From Prorocentrum cordatum (taxonomy: Eukaryota > Sar > Dinophyceae > Prorocentrales > Prorocentraceae), in contig CAUYUJ010017658.1 of NCBI GenBank assembly GCA_963575745.1, positions 115,001 through 165,000 on the forward strand: DNA of 50,000 bases, given 5' to 3'. Shown in pieces: positions 1 to 9,879 of the stretch. The position numbers were made by a program, and so were the translations under genes. The notes below the pieces were generated by a model. The model was not told where the DNA came from. It ran no database searches and was given only the letters and a program-made list of their open reading frames with translations. Position 1 is the stretch's first letter; each line of letters begins with the position of its first letter.

Positions 1-379
1 GCGCAAATGGGGCGGGAACGGAGGGGTGATGAACCTCCCATGCTCTAGTGCAGAAGAGGGGGGGGAACGGGGGGAGATCAGAGGGGGGTGGATCGAAAAC
101 AAACATGCCCCTCTTGAAGTGGAGGAGGAAAACATTGGATCATCCCAAACGCCTTTTCAACTACCAGGCTTTACGATGAGACAACAAAACATGCTGCACC
201 GCCAAAGACGTCGGTAAAACGGTCCCGTCGCCCATCCGCCTGAAATCTTCTCGCGTTCTGCGGCCCTGCAGCTTTGTTAGTCCATCGTCTATCTACAAGG
301 GCGGAAACTTACTGGTTTTCAACGTGCTGTTTCTGAGCAGGGACCGACCGTCCCGGCATTCCTATAGTCCTACCACGAT
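1..379. other. No recognised feature
   Basis: Ordinary GC-rich sequence; the short open frames look random. The next PPR exon downstream of 4320 was sought here and not found. Confidence 0.4.
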
Positions 380-518
380 ATGTTCTTAGAACCCAAAAGT
401 GTTCTAAGAGCATCAGCAATTTTCTTAGAACATAAACCTGATGTGTTGAAACAAGACAGTCTCAACCAGAAATGTTCGAAGAACAGTTCCTGGAAACCAC
501 CAAAGGTTCTTAGAACAT
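380..518. mobile_element. ATGTTCTTAGAACC inverted-repeat element
   Basis: Left ATGTTCTTAGAACC and right GGTTCTTAGAACAT form near-perfect 14-bp inverted ends, each itself almost palindromic. Further TTCTTAGAAC and TTCGAAGAAC palindromes lie inside. Ends 11 bp before the element at 530. Confidence 0.55.
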
Positions 519-529
519 TGTTTGGTCTC

Positions 530-653
530 GCCATCGCTTGGACGTCCATTCCCTGTGTTTTTTCGGTTTCGTGCGTGTTTTTTTTGCCAAATGATCGAGG
601 ATGCTCCTCGATGGTCGCCGCCGAAGGAAAAATGCACACGTGCGAGCGATGCC
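530..653. mobile_element. CATCGCTxGGACGT inverted-repeat element, copy a
   Basis: Begins GCCATCGCTTGGACGTCC and ends ACACGTGCGAGCGATGCC, with inverted ends of about 16 bp. T-rich inside the left arm, A-rich inside the right. A central perfect hairpin ATCGAGGA-TGC-TCCTCGAT. Four copies in the window, no coding capacity. Confidence 0.75.
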
Positions 654-819
654 AAGTGGTAGGGCTATAGGCGAGCCAGGACGCTCCGCCACTGCTTGAT
701 GTTTGCGCATGCCGATCCCGAGACTGCGCTTGCCGAACACATGTCGGCGCGGACGGGTGGCGCTCCAGCCTCCACCGTCCACCTCTCCTGTCGGATCCCC
801 TCACGCGCCATGGCTAGGA

Positions 820-977
820 TTAAGTCGGGCGTGTCCCCATACAGGGGGATTTTCGACGAAACATGAAACAGACTCAACAAATACCCCAAACTGGCCGAAA
901 AATGCTCAAAAAATAGTCCCCTGATTTTTTTCACTATTTTTGAATATTCCCCCTGTAGAGGGACAGGCCCGACTTAA
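820..977. mobile_element. TTAAGTCGGGC inverted-repeat element, copy 1 (158 bp)
   Basis: Ends TTAAGTCGGGC...GCCCGACTTAA, with inverted arms of about 30 bp including CCCCxTACAGGGGGA. Flanked by a perfect 8-bp duplication GGCTAGGA at 812-819 and 978-985. No coding capacity; typical of a miniature inverted-repeat transposable element (MITE). Confidence 0.82.
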
Positions 978-1061
978 GGCTAGGAAACGTGCAAGTCGGA
1001 AGCAATATCACTCCAAACCGTGAAGCCATTGGATATGTGCCACTTCCTGTTCTCGTCTCAA

Positions 1062-1259
1062 ATCGGGTCGGGCGAAAGGGGGGGGATAGCAAAGGAGGGA
1101 TTTGAGAATCAGCTCACGTAGCTGATTTTCCTGGCGCCTCCCGGCGCCGGAGGCGGCTATGTATCGAAGAATGGGCCCCTCCGTGGGGCCGAAACCAACT
1201 GCATGCAGCAAATTTGGTAACACTCCCTTTCCCAATCCCCCCCTTTCGTCCGGCCCGAT
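1062..1259. mobile_element. 198-bp multi-hairpin inverted-repeat element, copy 1
   Basis: Terminal inverted repeats ATCGGGTCGGGCGAAAG / CTTTCGTCCGGCCCGAT followed inwards by G8/C7 runs. Inside are hairpins AATCAGCT-CACGT-AGCTGATT and CGCCTCC-CGGCGCC-GGAGGCG. Near-identical second copy at 34356-34550. Confidence 0.72.
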
Positions 1260-2326
1260 CATACCCACCGACCATATGGCTGGAAATCTCCAGCAAATGG
1301 ACAGGCCGATGGCAGCATCTCATTCCGCGCCGATCTCCCGGCATGCGGCCGCACCCAGCTCGGTCACCTCGCAAGTCCACTGTGCTGTGGAGATGTGATG
1401 TGCTGGGTGGTTTACTGCCCTGGCCATTCCTCATTCACCTCCCGCTTCTTCGTCCTCTTCCCACCTCTTCCTAAATCCCCCTGTCTCTCTGTATATGAAT
1501 AGATGTATATATATATATATATGTATACGAATATAGACATATATCTATATATATATGTAGTTCTGTATAGCTACGTTTTTTTTGTTTTGTATTTTTTCTC
1601 TCTCTCTCTCTCTCTCTCTCTCGTTCCCTTCGTCAACTTCATGTTATGCCTCGGTCTCCTTCCGTGGCAGTACTCTCCGATCGCTGGTCACCTTCACGTT
1701 CTCCCTCGGTCACCTCCATATTCTGCCTCGGTCTCCTTCTGCCTGCTCCACGCCTACCTCCATCGCCTTCCTCCATCGCGCTGTTCCTGATATCTCTGGT
1801 TTCGTCCTGCCCTTCTCCCCCTTTTCCTCATCCTCCTGCAACTCCTCCTCCTCCTCCTCCTCTTCCTCCTCTGCATCCTCCTACGTACCTCCTCCGCCAC
1901 CCAGTCCGCCCTCCACATCCTCCTCTCTCCTCCCTCATCCTCTTTCTCATCATCCTGCTCCTCATCTTCCTTGCTCTTCGGTGTTCCGCCCTCCTCCTCT
2001 TGAAGACTCATACCTTCTCCTCATTCTCCATCGGGCCTCGTCCACCGCCTCGCCCCCGCTCACTGTTGGCTCTCCGCCCTCTTCACTTCTCGATTCTCGT
2101 CGTCCTCGCTCTGGCACGCCCCGCCTCTCAGCGCAAGGCCTAGGACCGCAGCGATAGCAAAAGGCAGATACTGTCACAATTCCAACATATCCAACTGATT
2201 CTCTCCTCCTCCCCCCTCCTCCTTCATTCATTCATTCATGCCAGCGGGAAACGCGCGTCAATGCCGCGTCCCCCCTCCTCCTTCCCCCCCCGCTTCCTCC
2301 CCTCCGCCCCCGCCCCGCCCTCCTTC
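1260..2326. repeat. Microsatellite-rich stretch
   Basis: (TA)n-like sequence 1503-1558, (CT)n 1598-1622, then CACCTTC/CTCGGTC short repeats and TCC-rich sequence to about 2110. Long open frames here are Ser/Pro-only and not credible genes. Confidence 0.75.
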
Positions 2327-2470
2327 CTTGAAGGGGCCCACAAACACACAAATAAATACACACAAATAACAGGATCCCTTTCTATGTTTCAATATTTTCT
2401 GGGCTTTTGTCTTCCCTCCCACTTCGCATATTTTCCAGGAGTCGACGATCAATTGTGTCTGTGTGTTTTC
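2327..2470. repeat. ACACAAATAAATACACACAA repeat, copy 1
   Basis: Dispersed repeat of about 140 bp from GAAGGGG(C/T)CCCA through CACAAATAAATACACACAAA to ATCAATTGTGTCTGTGTGTT. Ends are imperfectly complementary (ACACACAAAT / AATTGTGTCTGTGT). Shared with 27496-27650 and more weakly with 49750-49915. Confidence 0.65.
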
Positions 2471-2499
2471 TTCCTTCCTGATTCCTCCATCCCCCTCCC

Positions 2500-2876
2500 T
2501 TCTGAACAGCTCCTCCCCGTCACGCCTCCAGAGACGTGTCCGAAGGGCGGGCCTTGCGTTTCGCCTGAACCCCGAGGATCACGCAGTGCAACATCCTCAG
2601 GGGTGGAGGGCGGGTGGCTTGTAAACTGCTCCTCTCGCCCGAACGCCGCGCGCATCTGCCCTAAAACATTGCCGCAGCTTCGAGGATGGTGCATGCCTCA
2701 GCGCCGCGCACACTCGTCTGAACCGATTTGACGGCAGTCTCGAGGATCGTGGGCGGCTCCTTCTCAAAGTGTAGCTCTCGCCGGGGCCTTGGCGCCAATC
2801 GCACTCGTCTCAAAAGATTTTGGCAACAACTTCCTGGACGGAGGACGGCTCCTGTTCAAAACGTAACTATCGCCTT
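2500..2876. other. Degenerate repeat with protein-like minus-strand segments
   Basis: Units of about 60-105 bp beginning TCGAGGAT(G/C)GTG or similar. On the minus strand they read P-T-I-L-E-T-A-V-K-S-V-Q-T-S and T-I-L-E-A-A-A-M-F with intervening stops. Possibly a decayed repeat-protein exon; unassigned. Confidence 0.3.
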
Positions 2877-2999
2877 TCGGGCGGCTGATAATAGGGGGTG
2901 ACCCAAATGAAGGGAAGAGAGAAGGTCCCTAAAGGGGCCCTTTAGGGCCCTTTTCTTCATTCCCCGTTTGGGTCCCCCCATTAGTTACCACCCGCCCGA
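2877..2999. repeat. Long palindromic foldback (123 bp)
   Basis: The two halves are inverted copies with few gaps: outer TCGGGCGG / CCGCCCGA-type ends, TGACCCAAATGAAGGGAAG against CTTCATTCCCCGTTTGGGTC, and a centre CCCTAAAGGGGCCCTTTAGGG that is almost perfectly self-complementary. Can form one long stem. Confidence 0.75.
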
Positions 3000-3308
3000 G
3001 CCTTAGCGCGGCGAGAATTGGTCTTCCGCGATTGCAGCACGCTGAAGGATTCGTAGGGCTGAAGTCCCAGGGGTGGTGCCCTGGCACGATCTAGGACTGT
3101 CAAGACGAAACGGTCACGTTGAGTTGCGGCATTGACGTCACACGAACGCTGTTTCAACACGATTGAATATTCTCATACGGTTGCCTTCCAATGGGGCACT
3201 TCCCGCAATGAACAAGACAAATTATTGCAGGGACCTTCGAAGAGGGTTTACTGCAACATCGTTGATGCGTGTTTGGCGAACACTGGTAGAGGCCTCCTAG
3301 TTGGGGTA

Positions 3309-3480
3309 CGAGTAGATGGGGTCCAATAGTCGCCCTGCATCGCCAATGCATCGTCGATGTACCGGCGATGCATCGGCGATGCGTCGGCGACGCATCGGCG
3401 TGGGGAAACACGGGCTCCACATCGAGCCGCATCGTCGATGCATCGGCAATGCGGCGCGATGCTCCGACCCCATCTACTCG
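3309..3480. repeat. Inverted-repeat unit enclosing a CATCGxCGATG cluster
   Basis: Perfect 15-bp inverted ends CGAGTAGATGGGGTC / GACCCCATCTACTCG. Between them about ten overlapping copies of 8-12-bp variants of CATCGGCGATG. Confidence 0.65.
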
Positions 3481-4319
3481 GAGCCCATCTGGGATGCCGA
3501 GGCCTAGACCTGGTCCTCCTCCCTCCTCCCCCTCCGCTGGAACGCTGCCCCAGCGCTCTTTGAGCTCGTGCCCCGGCGCTCCACCAACCGGTGCACGGCA
3601 CCGTCCGTGGACTCCGGGGGCGTCCAAGAGGGGGGCGTCCAAGAGGGGAGTGTGCAAATCGTGGCCCATGGCATGTTCGCGGACCAGAGGGGGGCCCAGG
3701 AACGCATCGAAGCAAGAAGAGGGGCCATGAGATCCGGGGAGATGTTATGGCCCTGGCCATGATATCCCCCCCCTAGTCATCACCCCCCTCTTGGCCGCAC
3801 CCGATAATCCTCATCTCCCTCCAGGCCGCCCCGACTGGGGCCCTTAGCGAGGCTCTCCCCTCCTCCGGCGCAGTTTCTATCGAGACGTGGGCTTCCTTGG
3901 GGATCTCGACCCCCGGGGTCCTGGGCGGGAAAAGCTCAAAGAGTGAATGGCAGCAGCCATCAGTTTGGCGACGCCCGTATCTGAGGGGACCCCTCCCACG
4001 ATGCCTGCACCCGACTCCTCCCCCGAAGTCCTCCCCCCGATTTTCGGGGATCTGCTGACCTGGGTCAATTCAGACCGGGGTCAGTCGGGCCTTGCAGGAT
4101 CCTGCAGTATCCTGCACCCAAACCCAGGTCAATGCGATCCTGGTCCTGCAGGACCCTGTAAGATCCTGCAGGATCCTGCAAGAAGCGGCGCCCTCGCTGA
4201 CCCCCGTTTGCAGCGACCCCTGTCTCTCGAGCCCCGAGATTTCTTCCCTCCCCCTCCCCCGGTTCCTCCCCAGAGGTCCTCACGACCCGCGGGGCAGGCA
4301 GGCCGGCAGGGGGGTCCAC
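3481..4319. other. No recognised gene downstream of PPR exon 7
   Basis: Contains short direct repeats GGGGGCGTCCAAGAG (3617-3645) and a CCTGCAGGATCCTGCAG cluster (4090-4195) that is strongly palindromic. The 27-bp exon predicted to follow PPR exon 7 was not identified. Confidence 0.5.
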
Positions 4320-4397
4320 CTCGCCGGTGTGGCTGTACCCCTTGATCAGGGTGCTGAAAGTGATGAGGTCGGGCTCGATGCCCATCTGCATCATGTC
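4320..4397 (-). CDS. PPR gene, exon 7 (78 bp), last recognised
   Basis: The 26 residues start D-M-M-Q-M-G-I-E-P-D-L-I-T-F-S-T-L-I-K-G and end Y-S-H-T-G-E: the end of one PPR motif and the first 15 residues of the next. The acceptor is GGGCCCAG|GAC, preceded on the minus strand by about 120 nt of C/T-rich sequence. The donor is GAG|GT. By the period, the next exon should start with 9 residues and end before an E/D-M. No such exon was found between 4319 and 1, so the gene probably continues past the window start. This exon contains the most canonical PPR core of the set. Confidence 0.87.
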
Positions 4398-4626
4398 CTG
4401 GGCCCGGGTGGGGGGGAGGGTGCTGGGGAGGGTGGGGGGGAGGGGCGGGCGAGGGGAGAGGAGGGACGGGAAGAATAGCGGGGGAGGAGGGGGGAGGGAA
4501 GAAAGACGGCGGGCGGACGGGGGGGAATCAACCAGAGAACGTTACCAATCTAGGCATGTTTGCCAGCGCGGACCCCAAACGGTGAGTTATAGTACCTCCC
4601 AAGTGATAGCCATGTGATGCAGCGGC

Positions 4627-4935
4627 AACGAGGCGGCAACGTGGCGAATCCTCGGGTGGTGAATTCTCGGCATAGCTCCACAAGTGGCAACGCGCCGCAA
4701 CGTGGCGAATCGTCGGCAGGCCCACACAGCGCGCGAGGCGGCAGCGACACGGTAAGAAGCGGCAACGGACGCAGCGTGGCGAATCATTGACATACCCTCG
4801 CAGGCGGCAACGGATAGCGACGTGGCAAATCCTCGGATACCCACACGGGCGGCAACGGGTCCGAACGTGGCGAAGCCACGGCATACCCCCAACGGGCTGC
4901 AACGGGCGGCAACGTGGCGAATCCTCGGCACGACC
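4627..4935. repeat. Degenerate tandem array of GCAACGTGGCGAATCCTCGG units
   Basis: Six units near 4636, 4697, 4775, 4818, 4863 and 4909; spacing about 45 bp in the right half and 60-78 bp in the left half. No gene seen. Confidence 0.75.
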
Positions 4936-5394
4936 GCGAAGGGTCTGCGATAAAGGCCCTTTTTACAAGGGAAACTGCTTTTTTTGGCTCGCGGGCCGAT
5001 TCACGGATTGGGACAGAAACTGACACTGGGAAGATTCGCTGGTCCAACGGGCCATAGGCGTGCTAACCTCTCCGGCAACAGCTTTGGAATACGTCTAGAT
5101 CGAGCGCGCGTGGCTGCCCCCCGGGGCTCCCCTGGCGAAGAGCACCCCGTGCGAAAATCCCGGGCGGTCCCCGTCGGGGCTTTCAAGAGCGTTTCCAGAG
5201 GCCCCCAAAGCGTTGTGAGCGGGCCTGGGGTCACCGGAAGTCGTTCCAGGATGCCCAAGACGACCAAACACATCTCCAACACAGGAAGCCCCCTAGAGGC
5301 AAAATGTTGCGATGATCCATCAGTTTCTGAAGGAGCGCTCTCACCTTTTCGGCCGCCGACGCTCTAAGACGGCCCCCAAGAAGCACCTGAGATC
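4936..5394. other. No recognised feature
   Basis: Unique-looking GC-rich intron sequence between the 45-bp array and the CCAAGAGG tract. Confidence 0.4.
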
Positions 5395-5620
5395 GTGTCA
5401 AGACGGCATAGGAGGCCTTCAAGAGAACCCCACCAATGCCCAAGAGGGCCCCAAGAAGCCCCAGAGGCCTCCAAGACGGCCTTCAAGATAACCCCTCCAA
5501 GGCATAAGAGGCCTTCAAAAGAACCCCACCAAGGCCTAAGAGAACCCCACCAAGGCCTTCAAGAGAACCCCACCAAGGCTGAAGAGGGCCCCCAGAGGCC
5601 TCCAAGACAGACAGAGAGAG
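5395..5620. repeat. CCAAGA(G)GGCC-rich low-complexity tract
   Basis: Repeated CCCAAGAGGCC, CCTTCAAGA and ACCCCACCAAGG words, 10-25 bp, irregular spacing. The same words make up much of the 950-bp repeat and of 39200-39680. Confidence 0.65.
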
Positions 5621-5629
5621 CCCGAGGGC

Positions 5630-6060
5630 GGCCCCACATGCGTCTCCCCCACCCAGCACAGCGCTTCGTGGCCCCATAGGGAGCCCCCCCCGAAGGCCCC
5701 AGTGGCGGTGTCCACATGCGCCCCCCCCCATCCAGTGCAGCTTTTCGTGCTCCACCGAAGGCCCCAGCGGCGGTGTCCACATGCGTCTCCCCCACCCAGC
5801 ACGGCGATTCGTGGCCCCATAAGGAGGGTCCACCTAAGACCCAAGTGGCGGTGTCCACATGCGTCTCCCCCAGACAGCACGGCGCTTCGTGGCCCCATGG
5901 GGAGCTCCACCGAAGGCCCCAGTGGCGGTGTCCATTTGCGTTTCCCCCACCCGCTGCAGCGTTTCGTGCTCCACCGAGGGCCCCAGTGGCGGTGCCCACA
6001 TGCGTCTCCCCCACCCAGTGCAGCGCTTCGTGGCCCCATAGGGAGGCCCGAAGGACCATG
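5630..6060. repeat. Tandem array of six 66-78-bp units
   Basis: Each unit runs ATGCGTCTCCCCCACCCAGC, then either CTTCGTGGCCCCATAGGGAG or TTTCGTGCTCCACCGAAGG, then CCCCAGTGGCGGTGTCCAC. The two middle variants explain the two unit lengths. Open in several frames by periodicity, not convincing as a gene. Confidence 0.8.
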
Positions 6061-6107
6061 TCGCACCGGTGTTGGTGTGGGGGGGGACGGGCCGCCAGCG
6101 CACGTGT

Positions 6108-6182
6108 CCATCAACAACAACACCAACATCACCACCACCACCACCTCCACCACCACCACCACCACCAACAACAACAACAATC
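6108..6182. repeat. (CAN)n trinucleotide run
   Basis: CAACAACAACACCAACATCACC-like run of CAA/CAC/CAT triplets. Confidence 0.9.
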
Positions 6183-6504
6183 ATTTTACCCTCATGCGCA
6201 ATGTTTCCACACTAAGCACGCGACCATCATGATAACCACCCCCATCATGGGGGACTATTATTCTATAGCGGGGTCCGTTATTCCCATTCCCAGATCTCCC
6301 GCCCAATGAGGTCTGACAAGCACCTCCTCCGAAGAATTTCAGCATATCCCGCCTCGAAAACCCATGCCCGCGCCTTGCTGCGACGATGCGAGACCGCCAG
6401 TGGAGCCCCAGCCAAGGGTAAAGCACAAGGAAGTATCGAGCGACATGATTGCCTTGGTGGAGGTGGGGGCTGTCGGCGGCGAGGCAAGGACCTGGCCCTG
6501 AATA

Positions 6505-7510
6505 GAAAAGGAGGAAGCCTCGAGCGGGAGCGTTGTTCTTGCTGAGAGCGGCGCCGATTCAAAAGAGAGTAGGGCGCCAGTCCAGCGTAAAACGGTCGGG
6601 CGGGAGCGCTGGTTTTGTCGGGACGGCGGTTTTCGGCGGCGAGGAGGAACACCGCCTTGAGTAAGGAGGGGGACAGTCTCGAGCGGGAGCCGTGGTTTTG
6701 TCGGGACGGGGGCTGTCGGCGGCGAGGAAGAGCATCATCCTGAGGAAAAAGGGAGGAAGCCTCGAGCGGGAGCGTTGTTCTTGCTGGGAGCGGCGCCAAT
6801 TCAAAAGAGAATAGGGCGCCAAGCTCCAGTCCAGCGTAAAACGGGAGGAAGTATCGGGCGGGAGCGCTGGTTTTGTCGGGACGGCGGGCGGTCTTCGGCG
6901 GCGAGGAGGAGCCCCGCCTTGAGTAAAGAAGGAACGAATTATCGAGCGGGAGCGTTGTTGTGACTGGGGGCGGCTGAGAGAGAGAGAGAGTAGCGCGCCA
7001 GTCCAAGGTAAAAAGGGAGAAAGTCTCGAGCAGTAGCGCTGGTTTTGTTCGGACGGCAGCCCTCGGCGGCGATCAAAAGCACCGTCCTGAGGACCCCCCC
7101 CCAAAAAAGGAAGCCTCGAGCGGGAGCGTTGTTCTTGCTGAGAGCGGCGCCGATTCAAAAGAGAGTAGGGCGCCAATCCAGCGTAAAACGGGAGGAAATC
7201 TCGGGCGGGAGCGCTGGTTTTGTCGGGACGGCGGTTTTCGGCGGCGAGGAAGAGCACCGCCTTGAGTAAAAAAGGGAGTTCAGAAAGCCTCGAGCGGGAG
7301 CGTTGTTGTTGCTGGGGGGCGTCGCCGATGAGAGAAAGAGTAGCGCGCCTGTCCAAGGTAAAACGGGAGGAAGTCTCGAGCGGGAGCGCTTGTTTTGTTG
7401 AGACGGCGGTTTTCGGCGCACGAGCACCGGCCCTGAGAAAAAAGGAGGAAGTCTCGAACGGGAGCGTTGTTGTTGTTGGGGGGCCTGTTTTGGCGGTCCC
7501 CCAAACCGCT
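6505..7510. repeat. Tandem array of about 12 units of roughly 85 bp in two alternating types
   Basis: Type A: TCTCGAGCGGGAGCGCTGG, TTTTGTCGGGACGGCGGTTT, TCGGCGGCGAGGA. Type B: CCTCGAGCGGGAGCGTTGTT, CTTGCTGAGAGCGGCGCCGA, AGAGAGTAGGGCGCCA. They mostly alternate, giving a higher-order unit of about 170-180 bp. All share TCGAGCGGGAGCG. The apparent long reading frames come from the period. Confidence 0.82.
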
Positions 7511-8472
7511 TGAGAGTGAGCCTCATTTTCAACGAAAATGCAGCCGGCGCCGAGGCGAGAGCGACAGGGCGCCTTTAAGGGGTCCAACATTAGTAATTGT
7601 TGTCATTCATCGTTCACATTGAACAATTATTTCAAGACTGCTCGCTCCTGTCTGCTCGCGTGCCACTCAATACGCATGTCCCAAACTTCCGGTACCCGCC
7701 CTCTTCGCCTTCGATCGTGCCCCATTGAGGATCGATCTTCCTGTCCTGTCACGCGTATTTAGCGCAGCCCCCAAAACAGGGGAAGCGAGGACGGATGGAA
7801 GGGGGAGGGAGAATACAGAGCACGAGAGAGATTAGCAGGAGCGGGGTGGGAGGAGGACACACGTGGCAAAGCAGACGGGCAGATCGGGCGGGCAGACCCA
7901 AACGGGCGGGCCGGAAGGCGGGCACAGGCGGCTAGGTCGAGCAGGCGGGCTGTTGAAGCATGAGTCCTGCATGACTCGCGAGGAAGTCTCGAGCGACAGC
8001 GCGATTCCGAAGTGAATCGTGAGAAACGCCAGAGCGAGAGCGTGATTCCTGAGTGTCGAAGGCGCGGCGTCTGAGTAAATTGCGTAGAGGTTCCACGCGA
8101 GAGCGCGATTCTTGCATACATTGCATGGAAGTCCTGTGCGAGAACGCGAGTTTGGAATACATTGTGAGGAAGTATCAGGATGAAGCCGGTGTTGTTGTAA
8201 AGCGGAGGCCCGCAACACAATATGAGCCTCATGACTTCGCCTTCTAGAAATCAGGGTGCGAGCCCCGGCAGGAGCACTTCAATCGCAAAAACATCATAAC
8301 ATCATAGGCGCCGAGGAGTGGGGGGGGCATCTACAACAATAGCGCTCCTGGGGACATGAGGACTCGACAGCAGGAAACAACAACAATCCGCACAGCGGAG
8401 CCCCACTTCGGCCACGTACCTGGGGTCACAGCGAAGGACAGGTCGGCCCCCTCACTGTGACATCAGGCACTC
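7511..8472. other. Intron sequence without a recognised gene; degenerate repeat inside
   Basis: 7975-8185 holds about five degenerate 40-60-bp units of the form GAAGTC...GCGAGAGCGCGATTC, possibly related to the 85-bp array. The rest (7511-7974, 8186-8472) shows no feature I can support. Confidence 0.5.
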
Positions 8473-8601
8473 GCCATCGCTTGGACGTCCATTCCCTGTG
8501 TTTTTTTTTCGGCTTCGTGCGTGCTTTTTTTTGCCAAATGATCGAGGATGCTCCTCGATGGTCTTCGCCGAAGGAAAAAATGCACACGTCCGAGCGATGC
8601 C
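8473..8601. mobile_element. CATCGCTxGGACGT element, copy b
   Basis: Close match to copy a, including the ATCGAGGATGCTCCTCGAT hairpin. Lies in the PPR intron 80 bp from exon 6. Confidence 0.78.
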
Positions 8602-8680
8602 AAGCGGTAACGCTGCGCCGATAGATGGACGGGGGGAGGGGAGGCCCCGCTGCCGCGGCGGCGGCCCCCCTTGCGGCTGC

Positions 8681-8728
8681 CTGCAGGAACAGCGCCGCCG
8701 TCTGCAGGTCCTCGCACCGGACGCACAC
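8681..8728 (-). CDS. PPR gene, exon 6 (48-bp microexon)
   Basis: The 16 residues V-C-V-R-C-E-D-L-Q-T-A-A-L-F-L-Q complete the motif opened in exon 5. N-S-L-M-D joined to V-C-V-R-C-E-D-L gives the usual D-x-C-V-R-C turn of PPR helix A/B. The acceptor is GATGCCAG|GTG and the donor is CAG|GC. The motif V-T-F...D-M-M-Q-M-G-I-E-P-D-L assembled from exons 5, 6 and 7 is exactly 35 residues long. Two copies of one inverted-repeat family lie on either side in the introns (8473-8601 and 8779-8902), leaving the exon in a gap of about 180 bp between them. Intron to exon 7: 4283 bp. Confidence 0.8.
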
Positions 8729-8778
8729 CTGGCATCCGCTCGGGGCGGAGGGGCCGGCGGCAACACTGCCGACGACTT

Positions 8779-8902
8779 GCCGTCGCTCGGACGTCCATCT
8801 CCCGTGCATGTGTTGGTTTCGTGCGTGTTTTTTTGCTCCATGGTCCAGGATGCTCCTCCAGGGTCCTCGCCGAGGAAAAAATACACACGTCCGAGCGATG
8901 CC
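8779..8902. mobile_element. CATCGCTxGGACGT element, copy c
   Basis: Begins GCCGTCGCTCGGACGTCC and ends ACACGTCCGAGCGATGCC. The central hairpin is partly eroded (GGTCCAGGATGCTCCTCCAG). On the other side of PPR exon 6 from copy b. Confidence 0.72.
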
Positions 8903-9714
8903 AGGACGATGCCTCACGAGACAAGCTCATGGAGTCCACGTGACACGAGGGGCCGAGTGGCAGAACGCGCGTGCCCCGCTGCCGCCAGGGCGCGCGGCGG
9001 CCCGCCGGAGATGGCCAGCGCTGCCGACGACGACGCCTCCTCCTCCTCTTCCTGCTCCTCCACCTCCTCCTCCTCCCCCTCCTCCTCCTCCTCCTCCTCC
9101 AGACCTCTGATGCCCCTGTGGCAGAACAATCCGCCGCCCCCCGAGGATGAGGAGGCGAGATCAGGAGGGATAGGACGGAGAGGAATGGAGATGCAGGAGA
9201 GAGGAGGAGGAGAGGAAAAGAGACGGAGGAGAGAAAGGATACGACGCGTTGCGACCACCGTTGCGGACAGTGCCTGGGCATAGCTCAGACCAGGTGGGTG
9301 AGACCGTGGCCTCGCAGATCTGGCTTGCTTGGATATCTATACAATGAAAAGACACATGAATGGCATGATCCACCCGCGAATATGGAAAGGAATTTAGAAA
9401 CCCGATGCACGGCAACGTTTTCAAGACACATAAGTGGGCGACAGAGAATTGCAATGCTGACCATATCGACCGTAATGTACTGGGCCAAATATTGTGCTGT
9501 GCTGTGCCGTGCTGAAGTGAGATGTGCCATGCCGCGATGAATTACGCTGTGCTCTATAATGCTACGGATCAAGTCGCCCTTGGCATCCGAACCCTGACCG
9601 AACTGATCTGGATCTTCAGCTCGAGCTGCTTGAGCGCAAAGCTGGCCCAAAGCTGGTTGCAGTCGAAACGTGTGGGACGCTCAATAAACTCGAGATCAAA
9701 ATCATACTCAATTC
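8903..9714. other. Intron sequence without a recognised gene
   Basis: Contains a TCC/CTC-rich microsatellite at about 9035-9105 and a G/A-rich stretch at 9150-9240. The rest (9241-9714) is of ordinary composition with no supported feature. Confidence 0.5.
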
Positions 9715-9870
9715 CGAAGCTGGACGAGACGACACGGGTCGCAAGGCGCATGGACGCGCCACGGAATGTGCCAGGGGTGCACTAGGAGATGCGCTGGGAA
9801 CGTGACAGAGGACGAGCCAAGGGACGCGCCGAGGGGCGAGGGGCATACGCCGTCCCACTCTAGGGCGTTA
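9715..9870. repeat. Duplicated block beside the minisatellite, copy 1
   Basis: GAAGCTGGACGAGACGACAC to GGGGCATACGCCGTCCC; related to 10455-10700, which has an extra internal stretch of GGGGACGTG/AAGGGACGCGCC words. Confidence 0.7.
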
Positions 9871-9879
9871 AGAACTCAT

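Noticed and set aside
820-977. TTAA at the MITE ends as a piggyBac target duplication
   Set aside because: TTAA is not kept at all ends (TTGA, CTGA), while 8-bp flanks outside it match; TTAA is better taken as part of the element.
4065-4200. CCTGCAGGATCCTGCAG cluster considered as the missing next PPR exon
   Set aside because: No 27-nt phase-0 segment with a PPR-like helix B sequence; only palindromic repeats.
6559-7590. 343-codon minus-strand open frame
   Set aside because: Product of the 85-bp tandem array; Arg/Ser/Leu repeats only.
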